The notes under the pieces were generated by a model. The model searched no databases and was not told the DNA's origin. It saw only the letters and a program-made list of their open reading frames with translations. The translations under genes were made by a program, and so were the position numbers. Shown here in pieces: positions 19,801-26,373 of a stretch of DNA of 26,373 nucleotides (the first letter of the stretch is position 1; each line of letters starts with the position of its first letter). The stretch is from Phoronis australis (taxonomy: Eukaryota; Phoronida; Phoronidae): contig NMRA01000123.1 in the NCBI GenBank assembly GCA_002633005.1, positions 554,569-580,941 of the forward strand, read 5' to 3'.

Positions 19801-21234
19801 AGGCTTCTGGAAACGTTCGTTTTTTTCGATTATTTGCGCCCGCGACAAAGGCTGGCTTCCAGGTTGACTGGTAACCGTTTTACCTTTGTCGTCTGCGCCA
19901 AATCCAGTTTGAGTTCGAGATTTCATTTCTTGTGCTAGTGTGTCAATTCCTTCTTTACCTTCTGAAGCTACCCTATTTTCACCTTTTTGCTTAGCCTCTC
20001 CATGCCGTGCTTGTTTGTCTTGAATTTGACCGCGATTTGCCTCTTTTAAGTTTACAGGAACATGTCCTCCAACGGTGGCTGGTTTCGATTCTGATCCTGA
20101 ATCTGCAGCTTGTTTCTGAGAACATATTTTCTTCTCTTTTTCGGGAGATCTATCTCCTGTTTTACCATTTGAAACCAACCTGTTATCGATTTTATCCTTA
20201 GCTTCTCCGTGACCTCGTTTATCTTCTGCTAGACCAGTATTTTGGTGTAGAACACTGGTTTTTGAAAGTGCGTCTTTATTCAGTCTAGTTTTTGACACTT
20301 TGCCTTGTGCTTGCTTGTCTGTAGCTTGGTTGTAATGCGGTTGCTGACCCTTTACTAAGTCCCCGCTAGTTTTAGTAACGTCTGTCCCTGGTGCTTCTCG
20401 CGAAAACTTGTCAACTAATTCATCATCTTTTCCAGCCAATCCCTTGCGACCACTAAGGGCTTTTTTTAACCCATGAACAAGGCCAGACATAGAATCCACA
20501 ATGCTTCGTTTTCTTGGCATTTGCCCGTCATCCAAAAGATCCTCGTGATCGAAATGTGGCGGCCGTTTTGACGAAATAGCTTTGGTTTTATCAGCTTTAT
20601 GTACATGATCCAAGTTGTCAATGTGATCTGTTTTCTTTTTGCTACCGTCCCGTTTTCCTTTTCTTTTCTTTGTCTTTTCTGTACGTGAGGTCACTGATTC
20701 CATCCTCGAAGTATCAGAAATTTCTGATTGCGTTGTTATGCTTTCACCATCTTTATTCGTTTTCTTGTGTGCCATAGCTTTCCGAAGTTTCGGTCTCGGC
20801 GTTGGCGAAACTCGCTCTTGCATTTCACATGGCGATGAACTGCGTCGACCCGACTCACTAGCGGCCTCGACTTTAGTCCGGGTATCTATCACATCATCCA
20901 GAAAACTCAGGGTTACATCAATCCTGACTTGCTTTGATTCCGTGCCGTGGATCACTCCACTGAGAGTGGCTTGGCTTATGTTTGACTGCATGCCCGATCT
21001 GGCTAGAAATTCGCCTAAGTTGACCGACTTTAGCGAATGAACTGGTGCTGTTTTGTCCAACGCAATGGGTTCAGACGGCGACTGCTTGCTCGTGACCTTT
21101 AAAGACTTGCGTCCAGTTAAAACCACGCTGGAGCGGCCCTTTTGATCAGTGACAGATGGTTTGCTGACTAATCCTCCGTGATCAATTTCATCCAACATCT
21201 CGGCAAGATCTTTTGGCAAAGATGATCCAGACAT
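4681..21234 (-). CDS. Giant type II membrane protein with C-terminal GALM-like pseudoenzyme domain (8 coding exons)
   Basis: I assembled join(21234..14434, 13834..13770, 12990..12860, 10701..10517, 9901..9692, 9070..8983, 6857..6728, 4894..4681) on the minus strand. All introns are GT-AG, phases run 0,2,1,0,0,1,2, and the reading frame stays open for 2607 codons. Residues 1-2234 are charged, low-complexity and probably disordered cytosolic tail. Residues 2235-2261 form one hydrophobic helix. Residues 2268-2607 match aldose 1-epimerase from end to end: the N-terminal Gly-Ala-Ala-Val-Thr-Ala-Leu strand, the NPYMGATIGR motif, a Gly-Tyr-Pro-Gly turn, Thr-Pro-Val-Asn-Leu, and LEVFTDQPG near the end. 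There is no signal peptide, so orientation should put the GALM domain in the lumen or outside the cell. Catalytic residues are replaced, so mutarotase activity is unlikely. The exon joins are my reading of splice sites and homology, not transcript evidence. The function is unknown; sugar binding or adhesion is a guess. Confidence 0.86.
4960..5590. repeat. Old dispersed repeat, copy B (interrupted by a fold-back element)
   Basis: It starts near GATTTCAACC and continues through GTTCTGTCACC and CACCATTGGCGTC. It resumes after the fold-back insertion with GAAGGTTGTC and ends near AAAACCGGCTTTGGTATCC. The copy begins about 65 bases from the acceptor of coding exon 8. Borders are approximate. Confidence 0.5.
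5141..5451. mobile_element. Fold-back insertion flanked by 14-bp direct repeats
   Basis: Arms at 5190-5280 and 5348-5439 are inverted copies of about 90 bases with few differences. They include AAAATGACGAG, CGGTACT and the closing ATCGAGCGATGCGCTCTTTC. The direct repeat TAGCTTCAAAAGGA flanks the unit at 5141-5154 and 5438-5451, with the right copy overlapping the arm end by two bases, and may be a target-site duplication. The insertion splits dispersed repeat copy B. A transcript here would form a long hairpin. Confidence 0.82.
6036..6175. mobile_element. MITE-like element, copy 2 (in intron 7)
   Basis: This matches copy 1 at 1665-1808 from end to end, starting CGTTCAGTAACGCTAGGACC and ending TAGCGTTACTGAACG, with scattered substitutions and small gaps. 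Its right terminus is better preserved than that of copy 1. Both copies are preceded by GCCTCC, so the true border may extend a few bases left. It lies in the intron between coding exons 7 and 8. Confidence 0.82.
6728..6857 (-). CDS. Coding exon 7: GALM-like region with the conserved Asp
   Basis: The acceptor is TTGTATTAG and the donor a consensus GTAAGT. The exon is 130 bases, entering in phase 1 and leaving in phase 2. It encodes KLVKIAKSFFEPRFLDQG and then SFGVDEVYSILGSPGMKRAA. The second block aligns with the family's Gly-Phe-Asp-His-Asn-Phe and following Leu-x-Gly-Ser turn. Asp2521 matches the sugar-binding Asp243 of human GALM, one of the few active-site residues kept. Confidence 0.87.
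7025..7880. repeat. Old dispersed repeat, copy C (interrupted)
   Basis: The left part (GATTTCAACC, then TAATGCACCATTGGCGTC and TTTGAATGG) matches copies A and B. A more weakly matching right part (AAGGAGTTTTCCA, then ATATTTGAGGG) appears near 7825-7860, after about 600 bases of unrelated sequence. The copy starts about 170 bases from the acceptor of coding exon 7. The right half is uncertain. Confidence 0.38.
8983..9070 (-). CDS. Coding exon 6: short GALM-like exon
   Basis: I found this 88-base exon by looking for the segment that must join exons 5 and 7. The acceptor is GCTTTTAG and the donor GTATGG; it enters in phase 0 and leaves in phase 1. It encodes NMTRKITDSHVFHVNAVVKV, then ERGSMHLTTG across the next junction. 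This parallels the family's Asp-x-x-x-His-x-x-x-Ile-Asn-Ala strand followed by an acidic turn and a Pro-Thr-Gly. NMT at its start is a possible glycosylation site. Similarity is weaker than in the other exons, but the phases fit on both sides. Confidence 0.78.
9692..9901 (-). CDS. Coding exon 5: GALM-like core, second catalytic His lost
   Basis: This 210-base exon has phase 0 at both ends, a TTTTTTCAG acceptor and a consensus GTAAGT donor. It encodes residues 2395-2464: KNWKSIVVG, the GYPGKLNVNATFELTDEN block, then ITYTATTTTATPVNL and a Phe-Asn-Leu-Gly-Gly. The family reads Asn-Leu-Thr-Asn-His-Ser-Tyr-Phe-Asn here; this protein reads NLCTNLLFN, so the catalytic His (His176 in human GALM) aligns with Asn2456. 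NAT at 2426-2428 is a possible glycosylation site. A second CAG acceptor 17 bases upstream would shift the frame, so the downstream one must be used. Confidence 0.91.
10517..10701 (-). CDS. Coding exon 4: GALM-like active-site region, catalytic His lost
   Basis: The acceptor is CACCAACAG, weak in pyrimidines; the donor is GTACAA after a Gln codon (phase 0). Residues 2334-2394 include NPYMGATIGR, the family signature before the first active-site loop. Enzymes usually continue Val-Ala-Asn-Arg, but this protein continues Thr-Cys-Gly-Ser, so the Asn and Arg that bind sugar (Asn81 and Arg82 in human GALM) are Gly2354 and Ser2355. The usual Asn-Ser-Leu-His-Gly-Gly becomes NSKNGG, putting Asn2386 in place of catalytic His107. 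The exon closes with GFDQ, matching the conserved Gly-Phe-Asp. NKT is a possible N-glycosylation site. Confidence 0.9.
12860..12990 (-). CDS. Coding exon 3: GALM-like N-terminal strands
   Basis: The exon starts after CTCCAG, completes an Arg codon from exon 2, and ends before GTACAT (phase 1). It encodes YTLRNSNAVRAQVITFGAAV and then TALYLPDTKGVFEDVLLGF. These correspond to the family pattern of a Tyr-Thr-Leu strand, a Gly-Ala turn, a strand followed by Pro-Asp, and the Asp-Val-Val-Leu-Gly-Phe strand. The longer open frame on this strand extends past both splice sites, but those extensions show no similarity to the family. Confidence 0.9.
13770..13834 (-). CDS. Coding exon 2: first strand of the GALM-like domain
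   Basis: The acceptor is a T-rich tract ending in CAG at 13835; the donor is GTAAAT at 13769. The exon is 65 bases, entering in phase 0 and leaving in phase 2. It encodes GVIPRIVVDDFGNLNDGSKVL plus two bases of an Arg codon completed by exon 3. The DFGNLNDGSKV segment matches the usual opening of aldose 1-epimerases, in which a Phe-Gly is followed by an Asp-Gly turn and the first beta strand. It follows the membrane helix directly, with almost no linker. Confidence 0.82.
13888..14218. repeat. 22-bp minisatellite in the intron between membrane exon and GALM exons
   Basis: About 15 imperfect copies of the unit GTACATGTAAGCAATGTGCACT fill most of the first coding intron. Variants change ACATGT to ACGTGT or the final CACT to CTCT, and some copies carry extra ACATGTAC steps. 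The unit lacks stop codons in the minus frames and 22 is not a multiple of three, so overlapping false reading frames appear in all phases. The array contains the palindromes ACATGT and TGTACA. Confidence 0.93.
14434..21234 (-). CDS. Coding exon 1: disordered cytosolic tail plus transmembrane anchor
   Basis: This 6801-base exon encodes 2267 residues. The start is the ATG at 21234 (adenine at -3); the frame is closed by a TGA a short way upstream, and only a TTG lies between. The exon ends at an AAG followed by GTAAGG, phase 0. A short helix-like segment covers residues 6-19. A basic cluster (KKRKGKRDGSKKK, about 189-201) could be a nuclear signal or a charge patch. Three hydrophobic or amphipathic islands stand out of the charged background near residues 249, 824 and 1374. 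Residues about 1491-1898 are 62-residue repeats. A proline-rich stretch with VPPIPR comes shortly before the membrane helix (2235-2261), which is preceded by TRRKK and followed by FKKSQHK. Many Ser-Pro and Thr-Pro pairs suggest phosphorylation. I recognise no enzymatic domain in it. Confidence 0.88.
14452..14532 (-). other. Transmembrane helix of the giant protein (residues 2235-2261)
   Basis: This segment encodes about 27 uncharged residues rich in Leu, Ile, Val and Phe, starting CLIAFYIMC and ending VTGVF. It is bordered by RRKK on the N-terminal side and KK on the C-terminal side. It is the only clear membrane-spanning stretch in the 2607-residue product. It lies six codons before the exon 1 splice donor, so the spliced protein goes straight from membrane helix to GALM-like domain. 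With no signal peptide, an N-in, C-out orientation is expected. Confidence 0.88.
15541..16764 (-). repeat. Tandem array of about seven 62-residue protein repeats in exon 1
   Basis: Landmarks on the + strand (ttctgtaga) recur at 15721, 15904, 16090, 16276 and 16462, a period of 183 to 186 bases, or 61 to 62 codons. The protein repeat starts near ESKLLKHGDA and contains SMEPNDATSPKENKAV and KSPDVNKELKRVEGD. Four central units are nearly identical, while units at both ends are increasingly diverged. This is typical of an array that expanded from its middle. One unit has lost a Lys codon (HKEDHG where its neighbours have HKKEDHG). The period is a multiple of three throughout, so copy changes keep the frame. 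The repeats span about residues 1491-1898 and contain Ser-Pro and Thr-Pro pairs. Confidence 0.92.
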
Positions 21235-21257
21235 TTTGAATTTATCAAATATCACTT

Positions 21258-21283
21258 TCAATTCATCATGAATTCATCGGCAT
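21258..21283 (-). promoter_or_regulatory. Two overlapping short upstream ORFs before the main start
   Basis: On the minus strand an ATG at 21283 opens a five-codon frame (MPMNS, stop) and an ATG at 21269 opens a three-codon frame (MMN, stop). Both end 24 or more bases before the main ATG at 21234. If the transcript starts further upstream, both lie in the 5' leader and could reduce or tune translation. No TATA box on this strand was evident nearby, and the transcription start is unknown. Confidence 0.35.
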
Positions 21284-22116
21284 TTTCAAGCTGCGAACTT
21301 TTGTTGTCACGAGATCGTTCATGCGTGTTATGAATCGCATGTGTGATAATTGATAGCTTTCGCAAATAAATAAAAAGGTCCATTTGCCAATAACTCAAGT
21401 ATAAATTACAAATTCCTAGCGGCAAGACAACTTCGGTTGGCGTCCGTTTCATGAACAACTCTGTCGATAGCCACGAATGTACCTGAAGACCATGAGGTTA
21501 CATGCAGTCATATTACGAGTTGATGAACTAACATTTTAAAGTGCTCAGAACCACCATCTCCTTTTCAGACATGATTGCATTGTCAACGCCATTAAACCTT
21601 CCTTAATAGCACTGTATATCACTATCGTGATTTCAACATCTCAAAAAAAACAGAAAAGAAAAGCAAAGGAACTTCAGTTGAAAGTTTCCCAGCTCCACGG
21701 ACATGAGTACCCAGCGCCAGTGTGTCATGTCCACCAACACATTACTTTCTTGTACAAACACCCGCTCTTATCCAAGGTGCCGCGGAAAAGTTAAAGTAGG
21801 CGAAGCGTACGCAAGAGCTAAGTTGTCATAACCACCACAAGCGCAACGCCTGGCCCTCTATTTATCTTAAGTACCATAAACCACGGGGAAACGAGGGACA
21901 ATATCTGACGAGTTTTCACACTAAACACCGCGACTGGTTGTATCGACCAATAAATGCTCGCAGCTCGAAATCAGCAAATTAACGCCTCGTCAGATAATGC
22001 TTGCCAATATTCATACTGCAGTAAATGGCTGGAAACTCACAGATGTGTGTAAGCGATTGCGGAATCATGGTCTATGGAGCAGTGAGGAGGAAAGTGCCGC
22101 TTTCTAGACCTTTCCA
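21284..22116. other. Upstream flank of the giant gene
   Basis: This should contain the 5' UTR and promoter of the minus-strand gene. I see no confident core promoter motif and no further coding exon. The longer open frame at 21258-21458 on the minus strand ends before the main ATG, is out of frame with it, and shows no family features. Confidence 0.4.
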
Positions 22117-22286
22117 TAATCCAGTGGCGGACATAGAGTGGGCCAAAGGGACCATATGCCCCCTCTAAAATTTTCCTAGGCTCCATTTGGCAGTTCGGGG
22201 GTGCCAAATGTCTGATAGGAAAAAAGCCTGGCTAATACTATGCCCTGGCCCCCCTCATTCAAAATCCTGGATCCGTCCCTGTAATC
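22117..22286. mobile_element. Short hAT-like non-autonomous element
   Basis: The 160-base body (22122-22281) begins CAGTGGCGGA and ends TCCGTCCCTG, an imperfect inverted pair (8 of 10). The five bases TAATC directly flank both ends and may be part of the target duplication. The CAG ends recall hAT elements, but hAT duplications are normally 8 bases, so the superfamily is tentative. The C-rich and G-rich blocks near the ends are also inverted relative to each other. Confidence 0.6.
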
Positions 22287-23599
22287 TGCGGGACACTAGA
22301 AACACTGACATGGCTTCGACCGGAATACACCGTTCTCTAAGGAAACGGGTTTTCGATTCAGCATTTTAAGATATTTACTCTTCTCGCTGGTTCATGAAAC
22401 TTACAGTTGATAAGAAATATGTGATTCTTCACACCTATATCCACTCCCCTTGCTGATTTCTCGTCGTGAACCTTAAAGGAGCATGCCACCCAAAAAACAA
22501 CCTAATTTGTATCAATTTAGATCGAGTAGTTCTACTCCATAACGACACGTACGGTTGCGTTACCTGACACCTGACGGCAGACGGAGGTGTTGAAATTATC
22601 CAATGACGTCATCGGTTTCACACGCAGTCTGTTCAGCAGTTCACAACACTGGTTACTGGTGTCAGCTTATCGCTTGAAGTCATCGTTTAACACCAATAAA
22701 TCATCAGACTTCGATGTAAAACCCTTAAAAATACACCGAGTTCTTATAAAAACGTGCTGTTTTATTTCGCTCTTACGGATTTATTGGTATTTGGACACAC
22801 CGTAGCCTACAAAGTTCGGCAGGCCAATAAGGTCCGTAGCAGGAGTTTGGGGTCTGTTTGAAGATAATGTCGAAGTATTTTCCGTGAGATACAAATAGGA
22901 GAACCTAGATCTGTGTTGTTTAGACTTGTGATATTTTGAGTTCTAAACACAAAACGCTTGTTGTCCTGGCCAGTGGCTCGGAGACCGATCAGGCCCGTTG
23001 CGGCCGGCCGGATTGACTGGTTATCGACGGCCAGTGGCTCGGAAACTGATCAGACATCACGAACATAAACCAGCCAAAGTTCAGTGGAAACTAAACTTCC
23101 AGTCAAGAAAATACTATACTAGTGAGCCAAAGTAATGTGCACGTGATTATGTTGGTGAATTAGCCACGAAACTGCAAATCTACTTACTCGTCGGGGGCCG
23201 CGAATTCAGGTTCCGCTTTGGCCACAGTACCGTCAGGGCAGAAGTTGTACATTGACAATCGTTATTTGAATAATATAAATGTAAATAAAGATTCCCCTAA
23301 CACCTGACCGTGGGATGGAAATCGAGTTGTTTCGCAACAGTTTTTGCCAGCAAACACTAAAATAGCATGAGCTCACACGGCCTCGGTGTCTCGTCAATTA
23401 GTTTTATTGCACCTAAAGCCGGTAACGCAGTGATTTATTCATTCTGCGGCTGGCTTCCCAAATCATTTGCTCTCTCGAACACTCCAAAGGCATTACAAAT
23501 TGCATCTAATGAGGCACAATTTGTTACAGTTTTATATAAGTATTGGTTAGGATGAAAATAAATCATTTTGAAACAGAACGCTCAGTAATAAACGCCAAC

Positions 23600-23797
23600 A
23601 TGGCACTGGCCAACTCCGTCGCAATCCCGACTTGCTAGGACGAGATAGAGCTCATCAGACCCGACTTCGCAGGTGGATCGTTAAGTTTTACAGGCTATCA
23701 ATTCGAACAGGAATACAGTGATGAAGAAATACTAGAGAGGCGCCGTGAACAAGTTCAGACAACGGAACGTATGGAGTTCACAAGCCGGCATTCGTGA
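23600..23797 (+). pseudogene. Broken exon resembling the P2X7 ballast-domain family of invertebrates
   Basis: From an ATG at 23600 the frame reads 12 codons, meets TAG at 23636, then runs 52 more codons to TGA at 23795. The second part has FTGYQFEQEYSDEEILERR, which resembles the conserved Tyr-x-Phe-Glu-Pro-Glu start of ballast-domain proteins related to the P2X7 receptor tail, common in marine invertebrate genomes. A possible donor GTGAGG lies at its end, as if it were a first exon. The stretch converges with the THAP relic and sits in the same element. Family assignment rests on memory of the motif. Confidence 0.35.
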
Positions 23798-23990
23798 GGC
23801 ACTATCGACGTCTGCAGGCCACAGACACGGAGATGTTTCACGGCCTCATACTTGCTATTTACAGCGTAGAGATCATCCTTCACTACCATGAGCCACTTCC
23901 TAAGCATTGCGGACTCTCGAGGTAGTAAAAAACGATATACCCGCTTTCCTCGCAGCTGCTTAGTTTGAACAAGCGGGAACGATGCACCGC
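23755..23990 (-). pseudogene. Broken THAP-domain sequence inside the TTAA-flanked element
   Basis: One minus frame reads RCIVPACSN, a stop, then KAGISFF. A second frame continues LPRESAMLRKWLMVVKDD and then SKYEAVKHLRVC. Together they follow the THAP pattern: the Cys-x4-Cys opening, a conserved Phe and Pro, a Leu-Arg-Lys-Trp helix and the Arg-Val-Cys before the last zinc ligand. The final His is not found in place (RVCGLQ). With one stop, one frameshift and a missing ligand, it cannot be functional as read. It is probably the N terminus of a lost transposase. Confidence 0.6.
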
Positions 23991-24170
23991 AATATAGCGG
24001 CATTCACTCTGCATATGAACAATTGACGTCGCTAGCGTCGTTTCTCACCTTGCTCACAGGTTAACGCGACATCTCTTGGCAAGGTAAGGTCGACCGTATG
24101 CTAGGCGATGTGGATATAGACCGATTAAGACGGCAAAAAACTAATTAAATCGGGTGGCATTCTCCTTTAA

Positions 24171-26072
24171 CTGTCCAAGTCTTTAGTAGAAATTTATCGG
24201 TGATCTCTTTGTTCATTTTGCTTTCACCAGAGGAGACTTCATGGATTTGTGGAGAATTATTGGACATATTTATGTGTTCAATGTGACATATGTCTGAATG
24301 GTATCCGAGGTAATATTTATGGCAAAAGCAAACGGTGAACTACGAGCTGTCTGCCTCAACTGAACGATTGCTGGACTGGGAAGGCGTGAAAACAGGACAA
24401 TGATAGCAGACTCTCCGTTTGGCGCTCTCTGGAGTAAAGCGACTTCCGCTTGATCCTGACTGACAATTAGTTGACAGAAGTTCAATTACTACAACTACAA
24501 CTACATGAATAGATCCCAATGTGTGTCCCTCCTATTGTTTGACTAGGTTAAGTTCAATAGTTTATTTTAGTTTTTGACATATGCTAAGACAGAATTCTTC
24601 CTCTTTATAGGTCACTGGCTTTGGTGGGAATTCTTCGCAGCGGGAAATGAATAGAGCATGATGCCTTTGTTCATCCATTGATGTTTAAAGAGATTTGCCT
24701 TTTTCCCTAAAGTGTAACTACACCCCACCGAACAGCAGCGGAAATTTACCAGTATTATAATAGCATGCAAGGTGTTAAACGCCGTTAACACCAGTAACTT
24801 GAAACCTCCCGTCCGCATTACCTGGGATGCAGGTGGCACTGAACGTCTCCTCACCAAAGACTTAATCGCCGTCTGGCGGGTTCATGAATTTCAATAGGGC
24901 GCCGCTATTTCGAAAATCAGCCACTGAATGACCTAGCCGCTCATTTCATTTAACACTTCTCGCCTTGATGTGAGATGTCAGCTCAGTTTCCGTTTACTTG
25001 AGGCAGGCAGTCCGCTCCTGCGGTGACTCTTACTGCATAAGCTGTTCAGGGTTGTAAACTTAGTCTGTTTAATATACGTTTGGTAGCAACACCAAATGTC
25101 AGAGACATCTTTGTCTCAAACAAGTGCAAGCATTAGGATTGACATACTTGTAGTGTTTATATGGGTTAGACTGTATCAGTTTAGACTCGCTGGAGCTTCT
25201 GTACTGTCTCCAAATGTATGATGGAATAGCACGTCCTCTACAGGGCAATCCGGTATCCCACCTTTCTAACACATTTGAAAAAAATACGTGGATTACTCTG
25301 ATGTTCTAAATCTGTACGTTGAGCCCTAAGTGTTCACCATTTTCATTTGGTTTTGAAACATTTAGAACTGAAACTAAATAAAAAATTACGAGTTTTCACA
25401 ACATTTATGGAGATCACGTTTATTTTTAATAGACAAAATAAACAAAAGTCGGCTTTTTTACGATACCGACAGGTGAATATTCCCTTTAAGAGTGACACGT
25501 GACCTATATTACCCAGAATTCAACGGAAATACATAATGTTGAGTTCTGCTTCTAGCTTGGATTCTCAGATAAACAAATTATTTTACCAAGAACTCAGTAT
25601 AATAGTACATTCTACTGATGACTTTACATGTATGTAATACATATGCAGAAATCTGCAGAGGTCGCGGTCGATTGACTGGTGGGATTGCTTTATGGTGTTT
25701 TTGATACGAAATTGGTGATTTTAAGCTCTTTAAGCAAAGGTATGCTTTCAAATAAAATGCATCGTCTACTTAGGAAATTCCTAGTGAAATTTGCCCAGAG
25801 TAATGAATATCTTATGCATCCCCGTAATAGATGCGGGGAGTGCAAATCGACAAGATCAAGTTGATGACAACAAACTCTATATCGGATCTGCTTGCAGTGA
25901 ACGCACGATGAAAAGAGACACATATATGTTGGCTACAGAAAAAAAACCTATTTTACAGAAGTAAGCTGTTTCTGTGCAATGTGTCTCCTGCACAGACCCT
26001 CTAGATTGGTCCGTGACGTCAGATTGTGAGGCCCGGGAACCAGCTTACCGCGCAATTGAGGTAAAGACAATG
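24171..26072. other. Intergenic DNA, no gene recognised
   Basis: Only short open frames of at most about 80 codons occur, without family features, conserved splice pairs or clear repeats. Pieces such as the short ACAACT run near 24490 are too small to classify. Confidence 0.5.
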
Positions 26073-26240
26073 ATTACTCTGCGCGTGTAAGCGCAGAGTA
26101 CTGTTGTTCCTGGGTTTTCTTCAATTTTATTACTCTGCGCGTGTAAGCGCAGAGTACTGTTGTTCCTGGGTTTTCTTCAATTTTATTCTTATTACTCTGC
26201 GCGTGTAAGCGCAGAGTACTGTTGTTCCTGGGTTTTCTAC
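26073..26240. repeat. Three-copy hairpin cluster
   Basis: Units start at 26073, 26129 and 26191. Each contains a perfect hairpin with arms TACTCTGCGC and GCGCAGAGTA and loop GTGTAA, followed by CTGTTGTTCCTGGGTTTTCT. Spacing is 56 then 62 bases; the six extra bases are TTCTTA-type spacer. The stems are identical in all three copies, so the duplication is recent or the sequence is under constraint. Confidence 0.9.
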
Positions 26241-26287
26241 AATTTTATTCTCATTCTTATTCTTATTCTTCTTCTTATTCTTCTTCC
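26241..26287. repeat. TTATTC/TTCTTC simple repeat
   Basis: A run of TTCTTATTCTT and TTCTTCTTA steps follows the third hairpin unit directly and passes into CCGACCAACTTAGAGGC, which runs to the window edge. The whole block from 26073 onward looks like one interspersed element truncated by the end of the window. Confidence 0.85.
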
Positions 26288-26373
26288 GACCAACTTAGAG
26301 GCTTAATAACTCCAAATTGGGTGCAGGTACGGTCTTTAAATTCAGCATATGAATTTTGACAGTATATAAATTT

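Larger units (their letters stand above)
22473..24170. mobile_element. Kolobok-like DNA transposon relic with TTAA flanks
   Basis: TTAA at 22473-22476 and 24167-24170 flanks inverted ends AGGAGCATGCCACCC (22477-22491) and its reverse complement with one mismatch (24152-24166). The element body is 1690 bases. Inside, near the right end on the minus strand, is a broken THAP zinc-finger sequence. TTAA duplication occurs in both piggyBac and Kolobok, but the THAP domain points to Kolobok. No intact transposase remains. A 24-base direct repeat (GGCCAGTGGCTCGGA core) occurs twice near 22970 and 23030. Confidence 0.68.

Noticed and set aside
16355-20201. Several + strand open frames of 60 to 194 codons within exon 1
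   Set aside because: They are antisense shadows of the long minus-strand exon, Ser/Leu/Phe-rich by composition, and without family features.
21259-21261. A TTG nine codons upstream as the start of the large frame
   Set aside because: Animal nuclear genes rarely start at TTG, and an ATG with a good context lies at 21234.
22473-24170. piggyBac as the origin of the TTAA-flanked element
   Set aside because: TTAA alone fits, but the THAP remnant inside fits Kolobok better; kept only as an alternative.

Overview
The window looks like nuclear DNA of an animal, most likely a marine invertebrate (cnidarian-like or similar; the phylum is my guess). It is AT-rich, gene-poor and full of small decayed transposons, and it holds one long spliced gene on the minus strand with GT-AG introns.

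That gene is the main content. I could join eight coding exons (21234 down to 4681) in phase without a break, giving 7824 coding bases and 2607 residues. Exon 1 is a single 6.8-kb exon. It encodes about 2234 residues of low-complexity, charged, Ser/Thr/Pro/Lys/Glu-rich and probably disordered protein. Inside it lies an array of 62-residue repeats, and it ends in one strong membrane-spanning helix. Exons 2 to 8 encode a complete domain of about 340 residues with the fold signature of galactose mutarotase (aldose 1-epimerase, GALM). With no signal peptide and one C-terminal anchor, the predicted product is a type II membrane protein: a giant cytosolic tail, one helix, and a lumenal or extracellular GALM-like domain. 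The residues equivalent to the mutarotase catalytic His, His and Glu are Asn, Asn and Arg. Two substrate-binding residues are also changed, and a loop near the C terminus is short. The domain therefore looks like a membrane-anchored pseudoenzyme, perhaps a sugar-binding or adhesion module. This architecture is the candidate new system in the window.

Layout on the + strand: 1-4236, intergenic DNA with MITE-like and fold-back elements; about 4237-21283, the gene (3' end left, 5' end right), whose introns carry a 22-bp minisatellite, a MITE copy, a fold-back insertion and an old dispersed repeat; 21284-22116, upstream flank; 22117-22286, a short hAT-like element; 22473-24170, a TTAA-flanked, Kolobok-like relic with a broken THAP domain and a broken exon resembling the P2X7 ballast family; 24171-26072, no recognisable gene; 26073-26373, a cluster of three identical hairpins leading into a TTATTC-type simple repeat and cut by the window edge. 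I saw no RNA gene or CRISPR array.
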